Assembly (NCBI GenBank): GCA_910584915.1
Contig: CAJUDM010000010.1
Coordinates: 57,898 to 121,897, forward strand
From: an uncultured Lachnospiraceae bacterium
Lineage (GTDB): Bacteria > Bacillota > Clostridia > Lachnospirales > Lachnospiraceae
Direction: 5' to 3'
DNA length: 64,000 nt
Part shown: in pieces, positions 24,602 through 33,424 of the stretch
Position numbering within the stretch: the stretch's first letter is position 1
Layout: every line of letters starts with the position of its first letter
The notes under the pieces: generated by a model
Told to the model about the DNA's origin: nothing
What the model saw: only the letters and a program-made list of their open reading frames with translations
Database searches by the model: none
Translations under genes and position numbers: made by a program

Positions 24602-27316
24602 TCAATGCGCATCATACCAGTTATCCCCGCAGCTTAAATCAATCTCCAATTCCACTGCCAGCTTCGCCGCCTGCCGCATCTCCGTGCTCAGAATCTCCCG
24701 CACCTGCTCAACCTCCTCCGCGGCGGTCTCCACCAGCAGTTCGTCGTGCACCTGCAGGATCAGCCGGGAGCGGAATCCTTCCTTCCGCAGCCTCTGATCC
24801 ACCCGGATCATGGCGATCTTGATGATATCCGCCGCCGTCCCCTGGATCGGCGCGTTCATCGCCACCCGCTCCCCGAAGGAACGCTGCATAAAATTGTTGG
24901 AGGAAAGTTCCGGCACAGGACGGCGCCTGCCCAGCATGGTCACGGAATATCCTCTCTCCTTTGCGTTTTTCACGCAGGTATCCAGAAATACCTTGATCCC
25001 CGGATAGGTCTCGAAATATTTCTCAATATACTCCGCCGCCTCCTTCTTCGAGATGCTCAGATCCTGGCTCAGCCCGAAGGAACTGATGCCGTACACGATG
25101 CCGAAATTCACCGCCTTCGCATTTCGCCTCTGCAGCGGTGTCACCTCGTCCTGGGGGATATGGAACACTTTGGACGCCGTGATCCTGTGGATATCCGCAT
25201 CCTGCTGATATGCTTCGATCAACTGATCATCCCCGGACATGGACGCCAGCACCCGAAGTTCTATCTGGGAATAATCCGCATCCATCAAAACAAACCCTTC
25301 TTTGGGCACAAAAACCTTTCTGATCCGTCGCCCCAGTTCCATCCGCATCGGGATATTCTGCAGGTTCGGCTCCGTGGAACTGATCCGCCCGGTAGCGGTG
25401 ATGGTCTGGTTGAAGGTAGTGTGGATTCTGTCGTCGTCCCCGATGTATGCCGCCAGCCCGTCCGCGTAGGTTGACTTCAATTTAGTGAGCGTTCTGTACT
25501 CCAGGATCTCATCCACGATCGGGTACTCCGGTGCCAGCTTTTCCAGCAGATCCGCCGCCGTGGAGTAGCCGGTTTTTGTCTTTTTGCCGCTGGGGAGCTG
25601 CAGTTTCCCGAAGAGCACCTCCCCGAGCTGTTTCGGGGAATTGATATTGAACTGCTCCCCCGCCTTCTCCCAGATGGATTTCTCCAGTTCCGAAATCCTC
25701 CCCACAAGCGCATCCCCGTACTCCTTCAACTCCTGGGGCTTCACTAACACCCCTTCCTGTTCCATATGGTACAGTACCCTGGACAAAGGCATCTCTATCT
25801 CCCAAAACAGGTCCCACTGCCCTGTCTCTTTCAGCTTATCCCCAAGAACCGGTTCACTCCTTGCCAGCACATCCGCCTGGCTGCAGACATACCGCACAAA
25901 CTCTTCCCTCTGCTCCGCCATCGCCTCCGCCGCTTTTTTCTTTCCAAAAAGCTGGCTGTAGGAGGAGATGCCGGCTCCCAGGTGTTCCGCGGCGATGTCC
26001 TCGATCTGATAGTCATTTTTCAGCGGATTTAACAGGTATGCCGCGATCAGCGCATCAAAGAGAGACGCCGTACTCACTTCCTCCCCCAGATGAGCGTAAT
26101 AATCCTTGATCTGAAAGCCGATAAGGCTTGTGCCCTCCCCGCAAAGGCTGCGCACTCTCTCCCACAAAAGTCCGGAAGATATCCCTTTTTGCCGCCCTCT
26201 TTCCGCATTCTCAAATCCGATAAAAGCCACCGCCTCCCCGGGCACGGAAAGGGCTGCGCAGAGCAGAGGCTCCTCCTTCTCTTCTGCCGTCTCAAACAGG
26301 CTGTACTGCTCATTTTCCCGCATCGCCTGCTTTGGAGCAGGATAAAAGACAAGGGCGAGCCGTTTTTCCCTCCCCGCCTTTTTCAGATAGGCTTCCAGTT
26401 CCTTTTCCTGTCTCAGTTCCAGACAGGTTATCTCCGCCTTTCCCTTTTCCCTGTCAAACCGATCTAGCAGATTTTTAAATGCAAGCTTCTGGAACAACTC
26501 GTACGCTTCATCGGTATAAAAGTCTTTGATCAGAGCATCCTCATAGGAGAAGGGAAACTCCCCTTTTGTATCGATCGTCGCCAGTTTCAGGCTCAGATCC
26601 GCCAGATCGCGGTGCTCCGCAAGGGATTCCCGGATGCTCTTCTTTGTGATCTCCTCCAGATGGGCATAGATATTCTCGATGGAACCGTAAGTTATCATCA
26701 GTTCCGTCGCCGTTTTCTGTCCGACTTTGGGTACGCCGGGAATATTGTCCGCCGTGTCCCCCATCAGCGCTTTCAGTTCGATAAACTGCCGGGGCGTCAC
26801 CTGGTAGGCGGCTTCCACATCTTTCGCGTAGTAGTCCTCCACTTCTGTCCTGCCGCCTTTGGTCTTCGGAATGCGGACCCTGATATGTTCGCTGGCGATC
26901 TGCAGAAGATCCCTGTCCCCTGAGATCAAAGAGACTTCCATACCGTCCGCCTCCGCCCGCTTTGCCAGAGTGCCGAGAATATCGTCCGCCTCCAGCCCCG
27001 GCTTTTCTATGGTCAGGATACCCATCGCCCGAAGCACCTGTTTGATCAGGGGCACCTGCTCGATCAGTTCCTGCGGCGAAGGTTTTCTTGTCCCCTTGTA
27101 GGCAGGATACAGCTCATGGCGGAAGGTGGGGGCGTGTACGTCAAACGCCACCGCCAGATAATCCGCGTTTTCCTCGTTCAGCACCCGGAACATGATCGTC
27201 AGAAACCCGTAGACTCCGCCGGTGTGCTGTCCCTGCGCGTTTGTCAGATCGGGCAGTCCGTAAAATGCCCTGTTCAATATGCTGTGCCCATCTATCAATA
27301 CCAGTTTTTTTGCCAT
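24602..27316 (-). CDS. polA: DNA polymerase I
   Basis: A 904-residue family A polymerase for Okazaki-fragment processing and repair. The N-terminal 5'-3' exonuclease (LVLIDGHSILNRAFYGL, GDRDLLQIA, GDTADNIPGVPKVG) covers about 1-290. The middle DnaQ-fold region (about 300-480) lacks the acidic D-x-E of a working proofreading site (the equivalent strand reads ALVFYPAPKQAM). The polymerase has motif A DADYSQIELRVLA, motif B RRNAKAVNFGIVYG and motif C QVHDELLVE. Start 27316 has GGGAGAGATC directly upstream. It is in the same orientation as coaE and the FtsA-like gene, from which it is separated by accessory genes. Confidence 0.97.
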   Translation of the reverse strand: MAKKLVLIDGHSILNRAFYGLPDLTNAQGQHTGGVYGFLTIMFRVLNEENADYLAVAFDVHAPTFRHELYPAYKGTRKPSPQELIEQVPLIKQVLRAMGILTIEKPGLEADDILGTLAKRAEADGMEVSLISGDRDLLQIASEHIRVRIPKTKGGRTEVEDYYAKDVEAAYQVTPRQFIELKALMGDTADNIPGVPKVGQKTATELMITYGSIENIYAHLEEITKKSIRESLAEHRDLADLSLKLATIDTKGEFPFSYEDALIKDFYTDEAYELFQKLAFKNLLDRFDREKGKAEITCLELRQEKELEAYLKKAGREKRLALVFYPAPKQAMRENEQYSLFETAEEKEEPLLCAALSVPGEAVAFIGFENAERGRQKGISSGLLWERVRSLCGEGTSLIGFQIKDYYAHLGEEVSTASLFDALIAAYLLNPLKNDYQIEDIAAEHLGAGISSYSQLFGKKKAAEAMAEQREEFVRYVCSQADVLARSEPVLGDKLKETGQWDLFWEIEMPLSRVLYHMEQEGVLVKPQELKEYGDALVGRISELEKSIWEKAGEQFNINSPKQLGEVLFGKLQLPSGKKTKTGYSTAADLLEKLAPEYPIVDEILEYRTLTKLKSTYADGLAAYIGDDDRIHTTFNQTITATGRISSTEPNLQNIPMRMELGRRIRKVFVPKEGFVLMDADYSQIELRVLASMSGDDQLIEAYQQDADIHRITASKVFHIPQDEVTPLQRRNAKAVNFGIVYGISSFGLSQDLSISKKEAAEYIEKYFETYPGIKVFLDTCVKNAKERGYSVTMLGRRRPVPELSSNNFMQRSFGERVAMNAPIQGTAADIIKIAMIRVDQRLRKEGFRSRLILQVHDELLVETAAEEVEQVREILSTEMRQAAKLAVELEIDLSCGDNWYDAH

Positions 27317-27457
27317 GATCTCTCCCTTCTGTCCCATCTCATTCTATACTGCCGAACGATGATATCCGCCGCCTTCCGAACCACCGGACTTTCAGTTCCC
27401 TTTCAGCTTCAAAAACTCCCGCTCCGCTATCCCTTAAAAGAACTCAGGTCCATCCGT

Positions 27458-27811
27458 TTACCCCGCAAAATTAAGCAGCAGCAAAAGCACCGCCAGCAGA
27501 GCCGCCGCTATGCCGATGCACTCCAAAACCAGAAGGCCGTGGCGGAAAAAATGATAGATCCGCACCTTTCTCGCGGCATCCTCCATCGCCGTGTCCAATT
27601 CCTCCTGCAAGTCAAAAGTATTCCCCGCTTCCAGGCTGTTTAGTCCCACTTCCACCAGAAACTGTATGGACAACTCCTCCTTACAGCTTTCGCACTCTTC
27701 CATGTGCTCCATAAACTGTTCCAGTTCCCGGTAGGATAGTTCCCCCGCAATAAATGCCGGGATCATTTTGGTCGCCTGTATACACTGCAATTTTTCTCTG
27801 TGTTTTTTCAT
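27458..27811 (-). CDS. Putative zinc-finger anti-sigma-like membrane protein
   Basis: A 117-residue protein with a cytosolic N-terminus containing H-x3-C-x2-C (HMEECESC, about 36-43), the zf-HC2/anti-sigma zinc pattern, a helical middle and a C-terminal membrane helix (VLECIGIAAALLAVLLLLLN, about 95-114). No sigma factor gene is adjacent; the only ECF gene in the window (22344) has its own anti-sigma. It lies between polA and mecA on the same strand. Confidence 0.7.
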   Translation of the reverse strand: MKKHREKLQCIQATKMIPAFIAGELSYRELEQFMEHMEECESCKEELSIQFLVEVGLNSLEAGNTFDLQEELDTAMEDAARKVRIYHFFRHGLLVLECIGIAAALLAVLLLLLNFAG

Positions 27812-28014
27812 CGTCAGCCCCGCTTTTGCCGGCAGCCGTCACATACAGCCGCACACCGCAAATGTAATTTTCTGTAACAGTGAAGCCTAAAAGCTGAACT
27901 GTTACAATTTTTTCCTGTTCCCGCACAAGCTTACGCACAAAAAGGCGAAAAGCCAAAGTATCGCTGTTCCGCCTTCTTTCATCAGGAAAATGCCTGCCGA
28001 TTTTCCCGCCTGTC

Positions 28015-28704
28015 CTAAATTTTTCTCAGCGTCCCGATCGCCCGGTCCGCGATCAGAAGTTCGCCGTGTTCCCGCAGATGGTCATAGAGGTGCTCCGGCT
28101 CCGCCAGTACCCTTCCATAATCAAAGGCAACCGCCGTAAGCAGGTTGAAATTGTAATCCGAGATCCGGTATCTCTCCGCGACCAGATAATACTTTTCCTT
28201 TTCCTTGTACAGATGGCTTCTAATCGGCTGTTTTAAGCCGATCGCATGGCAGTAAGACATCACATCCCGCAGAGATGTAAAACTGTACATCCGGTAAGGC
28301 TCCTTTATCTCCTCCTTCGGGGTTTCCGGAGGGCTCTGTCTCTTCTCCTCCGCAGGCGCCTGCTCCTGCTTGACGCCGAGCATCTTTTCGATCTCCTGGG
28401 CGATCCGGCTCTCCGCCAGTTCTTTTAAGTACTTCAGGACCTGCTCTCTGATCTGCTTTTCGTCGCCGCTCCCAAATGTCAGGCTGATCCGGCGATCGCT
28501 CAGCACTTCCAGCCGCATGGAGACGATCCCTCTGTCATTCTGGTAGCCCAGTTCGTCCCTCGCCTCGGAGACTATGTACTGTAAAAATTCATCGGACCTG
28601 CCGGAGTGGCTCAAAAACTCGTCCAGATTCAGCCCGAAACTCTCCATATCCTCTTCTGTCACAATACAGCGTATTGTATTTTCATCAATTCTCTTATATT
28701 CCAT
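28015..28704 (-). CDS. mecA: Adaptor protein MecA
   Basis: A 229-residue MecA-family adaptor. MEYKRIDENTIRCIVTEEDM is the N-terminal substrate-binding domain; a Pro/Glu/Lys/Gln linker (about 112-135) separates it from the C-terminal domain (YSFTSLRDVMSYCHAIGL, ending AIGTLRKI) that contacts ClpC and activates ClpCP. In B. subtilis it targets ComK. The length and two-domain layout are standard. Confidence 0.93.
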   Translation of the reverse strand: MEYKRIDENTIRCIVTEEDMESFGLNLDEFLSHSGRSDEFLQYIVSEARDELGYQNDRGIVSMRLEVLSDRRISLTFGSGDEKQIREQVLKYLKELAESRIAQEIEKMLGVKQEQAPAEEKRQSPPETPKEEIKEPYRMYSFTSLRDVMSYCHAIGLKQPIRSHLYKEKEKYYLVAERYRISDYNFNLLTAVAFDYGRVLAEPEHLYDHLREHGELLIADRAIGTLRKI

Positions 28705-28749
28705 ATGATCACTTTCTCTATTTGATTTTTGAATCGCATCTGCTGTTTA

Positions 28750-29523
28750 CTATTCACATTTTACATGATTTATGTCTTTTTGTAAAGCGTTCTGATCTTC
28801 CTCATATACCCATTCGATCCGGTAGTCCATTCCCGTCCCCTTATTCAACTGATCAATATAATTTTCTATCAGTTCCTTTGCCCTCTCTCTGGCGCCGACA
28901 AGCAGTTCCTCATCATTTGAAAACATATTTCTGACCTGCCTGTCTGCCTCCGCCAGCGCCTTTGTCTGATCCTGTGCCGTGATCTCGTTTTTATTGAATA
29001 TGCCGTCCTCCGATGAAACATAGTATCCCTCCGCAAAGGAATAATCTGACATACCGAGGACTTTCGCCTCGGGAATGGTAATGATGATCCACTCCCCCTG
29101 CCGCACCATCCCAACCTTCGAAGCATCGATTCCCAGTCTGACAATGCCGTCGTATTCGATCCAGAACTTCCGCTCCTTCTCCCCGATATGGGCAAATCCC
29201 CTTCCCTTTTCTTTGATCGACTTGGCCACATTATGGTAGTAACAATCCAGTGTGGCAAGCTCGCAGATTGCCCGCACCCTCGATATGTTTGGTATAGTTT
29301 CTTTCTCCTTTTCCGCTGTCCCTTCATGTCCTGTCTCTTTTACGTTTTCAGCCGTCTTTTCGTTTCCTGCCTCTTTTTCCCTATCTGTCCTTTCTCCGGT
29401 TTCCGCTCCCTTTTCCCCGTTCACAGTTCCTTTATATTCCGTTCTATTTTCAACAGCGCCGAAATACAGCAACAGTAATATCAATATACATACTGCCAAT
29501 AAAATATAGTTCTTCTTCATCAC
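28750..29523 (-). CDS. DUF4230 protein, membrane-anchored (copy 1)
   Basis: A 257-residue protein with an N-terminal membrane helix (about 5-24), a Lys/Glu/Thr/Gly-rich low-complexity stalk (about 30-85), and an extracytoplasmic DUF4230 domain (RAICELATLDCYYHNVAKSI, KFWIEYDGIVRLGIDASKVG, IIITIPEAKVLG). The function of DUF4230 is unknown. It is a divergent paralogue of the gene directly upstream at 29583-30296. The start may be either of two consecutive ATGs. Confidence 0.8.
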   Translation of the reverse strand: MMKKNYILLAVCILILLLLYFGAVENRTEYKGTVNGEKGAETGERTDREKEAGNEKTAENVKETGHEGTAEKEKETIPNISRVRAICELATLDCYYHNVAKSIKEKGRGFAHIGEKERKFWIEYDGIVRLGIDASKVGMVRQGEWIIITIPEAKVLGMSDYSFAEGYYVSSEDGIFNKNEITAQDQTKALAEADRQVRNMFSNDEELLVGARERAKELIENYIDQLNKGTGMDYRIEWVYEEDQNALQKDINHVKCE

Positions 29524-29582
29524 ACAGCGGCTCTTTTCCTCTCATCTTTCACTATATATATGCTTATCCCGGATTAAATGAT

Positions 29583-30296
29583 TCATGAGATAATCTCCAC
29601 CTCATACCCCAGCCCCGTCTGATCCACCCACGGTTTCACAAGCCCTCTCACCACCGCCTCAATATTTTTCCCGGCGGACAGCCGCAGTTCCTCCTCTTCG
29701 CCAACCTTCCTTCTCAGATCCTCAAGGCACAGATCGTAGGATCTGAGATGTATGTTTTCCGACTCACTTTTCTTATCCTTGAAGATAAATTCCATTGTCC
29801 CCGGATCGACAGTCACCTCCTGGTATTCCACCTCGGGGATGGCGATAGATATGGTCTTTGCCTCCTCGTCAATGTCGATCTCTATCTGTTCAAAATCGAT
29901 CCCCGCCTTCACTCTTCCCTCATATGCCACATAATACTGTACGCTCTCTCCGTCCTCCCCGTATACCGCCGCTATGCTATTGTACATATAATCAGCCGCC
30001 TGCAGATCGCTGATCTCAAATACCTTTCTGACGGACGCTTCACTTATCGTCAGAACTTCTCCTTCCTTTACTTCCGAAGCACCCACGGCACTCCCGATAT
30101 TCCGTACACTTCCCTCCTTCCCCTCCGTTTCCTGTTTTTTATCAATACAATATAATATATAAATGATCCAGGCAACAAAAACAACAAAAAGCAAAACCCT
30201 TCTTCCTATTTTCCGCCACAGAGCCTCCCAAAACCATCCCAACGTCTCAGATGCCCTTCCTGATTCTTTCCGTCTCCTTTTGTCTTCCGTATCCAT
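29583..30296 (-). CDS. DUF4230 protein, membrane-anchored (copy 2)
   Basis: A 237-residue paralogue of the preceding entry: a basic N-terminus (MDTEDKRRRKESGRASE), a membrane helix (VLLFVVFVAWIIYILYC, about 34-52), then DUF4230 with VFEISDLQAADYMYNSIAAV, YYVAYEGRVKAGIDFEQIEI and ISIAIPEVEYQEV. Start 30296 has GGAGGT 9 nt upstream; longer frames to 30359 lack a site. The two genes are 59 bp apart, so tandem duplication followed by divergence is likely. Function unknown. Confidence 0.8.
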   Translation of the reverse strand: MDTEDKRRRKESGRASETLGWFWEALWRKIGRRVLLFVVFVAWIIYILYCIDKKQETEGKEGSVRNIGSAVGASEVKEGEVLTISEASVRKVFEISDLQAADYMYNSIAAVYGEDGESVQYYVAYEGRVKAGIDFEQIEIDIDEEAKTISIAIPEVEYQEVTVDPGTMEFIFKDKKSESENIHLRSYDLCLEDLRRKVGEEEELRLSAGKNIEAVVRGLVKPWVDQTGLGYEVEIIS

Positions 30297-30467
30297 AAGA
30301 TCCGACCTCCACGCCATAAAAATCCTGCATCTATAACAGATTATGCGTGCAGAGAGCATAAAAGACCGGCGGCGGATATTCCCACAGCCGGTCCCTATTA
30401 CTTTATCTCTTTATTGTCTTTTTGCTTTGTCACTTTTATCGCCTTACAGCCCTGAATCACTCTGTCT

Positions 30468-31919
30468 CTATTTTGCCGCCAGAATCGCCTTCAGATATTC
30501 CCACACCCTGGCGGCGGAAGAGATGCTCAGATGCTCGTTCGGCGTGTGAATGTCAAACTGATTCGGGCCAAAGGAAATACAGTCAAGCCCGTCCAACTTC
30601 CCGGACAGTATCCCGCACTCCAGCCCCGCGTGCATCAGTTCGATCTTCGGCTCATGCCCGTACTGCTCCTTGAATATCTCCACACACAGATCCCGCAGTT
30701 TGGACGTTCTGGCGTAGGGCCACGCCGGGTAGTCCCCCTGGAAATCCACCCTTCCGCCGAGCTGTTCCGCGAGCAGCGTCACCTTTCTGGAGATCATCTC
30801 CTTCGCGGAAGAAACCGAACTACGGATGGACTGCCTCAGGATCAGCTCGTCAACGGCGAGCTCCACAACGCCCAGATTGATAGATGTTTCCACGAGCCCC
30901 GGCAGATCCATACTCATCGCCTGCACGCCGTTCGGCATCAGATTCAGCGCTGTCAGCACCCGCAGTCTCGAGTCCGGATCAAGCGCCGGAAATTCCCCTG
31001 TCTTTCCGACAGTCAACTCCAGCCGGATATCCGGATCCGCCTTCCCGTACTCCGCTTCCATGCAGCGCATAAAACGTTCTATCACCCTGCGCAGCGTCTC
31101 CTCCTCCCCGGGCGGGATCAGGATGACTGCCGAACCGCTTTTCGGTATCACATTCTCCTTCACGCCAGCCGTGAGCGCCACCAGATCATACGGCATATTT
31201 TCTTTCAGGAGCATCAGAAAACGTCCCAGCAATGTCCCGGCATTGGAACGCCCCTTGTCAATCTCCATCCCGGAATGTCCGCCCATAAGCCCGGTCAGCT
31301 CCAGCTTACAGCGAAGCCCGCTGCACGGCGTCCGCTTCACCGGGATATGACAGCGCGCCCTTCTTCCGCCGGCACATCCGGCGGTCAGTATCCCTTCCAC
31401 CTCCGAATCGATATTGATCATGCGGCGGGCGCGGCAGGGATAAAAATCCATGGCGGACGCCCCGAGGAGCCCAACTTCCTCACAGACCGTCAGCACCACT
31501 TCCACCCTGGGGTGGGGAATGCTCCCGTCCGTGGCGTCGAGAAGAGCCAGCGCGTAGGCTACGGCAATGCCGTTGTCCCCGCCCAGCGTCGTTCCGTCAG
31601 CGCGGATAAAGTCACCGTCGATATAGATGCGCGGGCCTTCCTTCTCCATATCGATATCACAGCCTTCCACCTTATCCCCCACCATGTCCAGATGCCCCTG
31701 CACGATCACGGCAGGCACATCCTCATACCCTTCCGTCGCCTCCGCGATGATGATCACATTGCCCATCTCATCCTGTGTGCAGGCGTAGCCTCTCTCCTTC
31801 GCAAACTCCACGCAGTGATCACTCAGAGCCTTCTCATGATGGGAAGTGTGCGGAATCCCGCAGATCTCCTCAAAATATTGAAAAACCGGTTCCGGTTTCA
31901 GTCCCGATAATACACCCAT
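30468..31919 (-). CDS. pepD: Aminoacyl-histidine dipeptidase (PepD-like, M20C)
   Basis: A 483-residue cytosolic metallo-dipeptidase of the M20 family. The first metal motif is VQGHLDMV (His76, Asp78), then GADGTTLGGDNGIA (bridging Asp), EEVGLLGASA (Glu-Glu pair), GGHSGMEID and a C-terminal HAGLECG. PepD cleaves a range of Xaa-His and other dipeptides. Start 31919 (MGVLSGLKPE) has GAGAGGGAG upstream. A promoter is visible about 70-95 bp upstream. It lies beside a dipeptide epimerase gene group with the same orientation. Confidence 0.93.
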   Translation of the reverse strand: MGVLSGLKPEPVFQYFEEICGIPHTSHHEKALSDHCVEFAKERGYACTQDEMGNVIIIAEATEGYEDVPAVIVQGHLDMVGDKVEGCDIDMEKEGPRIYIDGDFIRADGTTLGGDNGIAVAYALALLDATDGSIPHPRVEVVLTVCEEVGLLGASAMDFYPCRARRMINIDSEVEGILTAGCAGGRRARCHIPVKRTPCSGLRCKLELTGLMGGHSGMEIDKGRSNAGTLLGRFLMLLKENMPYDLVALTAGVKENVIPKSGSAVILIPPGEEETLRRVIERFMRCMEAEYGKADPDIRLELTVGKTGEFPALDPDSRLRVLTALNLMPNGVQAMSMDLPGLVETSINLGVVELAVDELILRQSIRSSVSSAKEMISRKVTLLAEQLGGRVDFQGDYPAWPYARTSKLRDLCVEIFKEQYGHEPKIELMHAGLECGILSGKLDGLDCISFGPNQFDIHTPNEHLSISSAARVWEYLKAILAAK

Positions 31920-31988
31920 GCTATTTCTCCCTCTCACTCCATTATCATTTTTACTGTTCTGAACAATATATAAATTTATTATTATAGT

Positions 31989-32016
31989 ATCATATTCATC
32001 TGAATTTAAATTTCAA
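31989..32016 (-). promoter_or_regulatory. Probable sigma-A promoter of pepD
   Basis: On the minus strand TTGAAA (32011-32016) is followed after 16 bp by TATGAT (31989-31994). The leader to the start codon is about 65 nt. Confidence 0.55.
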
Positions 32017-32165
32017 TTGCATATCAGTCATCGAACCCGGCAAATTTCATCTCCTGGCCGACTGACAATACCATATTTGAAATTCATATATTTTTTATTC
32101 ATCTGCATATACTGAAACGACAGATCCCGCCAAGCCTCTCACGGAAGCTCAAACGCTGGTCGTCT

Positions 32166-32198
32166 AAAGGGCGGAAAGAACACCGTCTTTCGTCCTTT
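32166..32198. terminator. Terminator-like hairpin after the dipeptide epimerase gene
   Basis: AAAGGGCGGAAAGA (32166-32179) pairs with TCTTTCGTCCTTT (32186-32198) using G-T pairs. The T run is on the plus-strand side, so termination of the minus-strand gene ending at 32228 is only plausible. Confidence 0.4.
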
Positions 32199-32227
32199 TT
32201 GTCCATCACAGCAGAAAGTAAACAGCC

Positions 32228-33322
32228 TTAAATATACCGCAGCCTGCCCTCTTCAATCCCTTTGATGCCAAGCCCCGGCTCGTCGGAGACGGTAATGATC
32301 TTTTCATCAAACACCGCGCCGCCCAGGATCGGATCTTCACTGCACAGCACCGGACCGTCCAGATCGATCTTTGTGATGATCTGTTTTGCGCAGGCGAGAT
32401 GCACCGCAGCATTGACGCTGATCTTTGCCTCCAGCATACAGCCGATCATGCACTCCACGCCGTAAACCTCCGCCGCGGACGCGATCTTTAATGCATTGTA
32501 GAGCCCGCCGCACTTCATCAGCTTGATATTCACCAGATCCGCCGCCCGTATCTGCATGATCTTTAAGGCATCCTCCGCCGAGAAAACACTCTCATCCGCC
32601 AGCACCGGCACGTAGGAACGCTCGGTCACATATTTCAGTCCGTCAAAGTCATGGGCTTTTACCGGCTGCTCCACAAACTCGATATCCAGCCCTTTTTCCT
32701 GCATGCCGTTCAGAATGCGCACCGCCTCCTTCGGGCTCCATCCCTGATTGGCATCGATGCGGATGCAGGTCTCCTTCGGCACTGCGGCGCGGATCGCAGA
32801 CAACCTTGCGATATCCTTCTCCGGCTCTTTCCCCACCTTCACTTTCAGACAGTCGTAACCCCTTTTGATCGCATCCTCCGCGTCCCGCACCATCTCGTCA
32901 GGCTCATTCACGCTGATCGTGATATCGGTGATGATGGATTTGCGCGCACCGCCCATCAGCTTGTACACAGGAATACGGTAGAGCTGTCCGTACAGATCCC
33001 AGAGCGCCATATCCGCCGCAGCCTTGGCACTGCTGTTTTTCACGATGCACTTATCCAGCGCCAGGCAAAGATCCTCAAAGGCGTCTACATCCCTGCCGAT
33101 CAGCGTCTTTGCGATATGATCGCGTACCGCGCCGACGATCGCTCCCGTCGTATCCCCGGTGACAGCACCTGTCGGCGGTGCCTCCCCGTATCCTACCGCA
33201 CCGGTGTCGGTATGGATCTCCAGGATCACATCCTCCACGCTGTTTACCGTGCGCAGCGCCGTTTTAAAAGGCACACGCAGCGGAACTGACAATATACCGA
33301 GTTTCACTTCTGTAATTTTCAT
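32228..33322 (-). CDS. Dipeptide epimerase (enolase superfamily, L-Ala-D/L-Glu epimerase type)
   Basis: A 364-residue enolase-superfamily enzyme. The N-terminal capping domain starts MKITEVKLGILSVPLRVPFK. The barrel has the K-x-K base motif LKVKVG (about 160), metal ligands in IDANQGW, EFVEQP and ADESVF, and the second lysine in VNIKLMKCGG. This arrangement is that of dipeptide epimerases, which interconvert L-Ala-D-Glu from peptidoglycan with L-Ala-L-Glu; other dipeptides are possible. Start 33322 has GGAGAAAAGGA directly upstream. Flanked by transglutaminase-like and DUF819 genes on one side and pepD on the other. Confidence 0.9.
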   Translation of the reverse strand: MKITEVKLGILSVPLRVPFKTALRTVNSVEDVILEIHTDTGAVGYGEAPPTGAVTGDTTGAIVGAVRDHIAKTLIGRDVDAFEDLCLALDKCIVKNSSAKAAADMALWDLYGQLYRIPVYKLMGGARKSIITDITISVNEPDEMVRDAEDAIKRGYDCLKVKVGKEPEKDIARLSAIRAAVPKETCIRIDANQGWSPKEAVRILNGMQEKGLDIEFVEQPVKAHDFDGLKYVTERSYVPVLADESVFSAEDALKIMQIRAADLVNIKLMKCGGLYNALKIASAAEVYGVECMIGCMLEAKISVNAAVHLACAKQIITKIDLDGPVLCSEDPILGGAVFDEKIITVSDEPGLGIKGIEEGRLRYI

Positions 33323-33424
33323 TCCTTTTCTCCATTTCTGCGCTGCTTTATCGCACAAAGCCATATTATGGCTTACGAGTTTGTGACAGGCAACGCGCAG
33401 ACACAAATCTCGCGATTGAAAATT

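Larger units (their letters stand above)
31920..32227. other. Intergenic region, pepD upstream / dipeptide epimerase downstream
   Basis: The 308 bp contain a pepD promoter (31989-32016) and a terminator-like hairpin (32166-32198), listed separately. The rest, about 32017-32160, is AT-rich with nothing else recognised. Confidence 0.5.
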
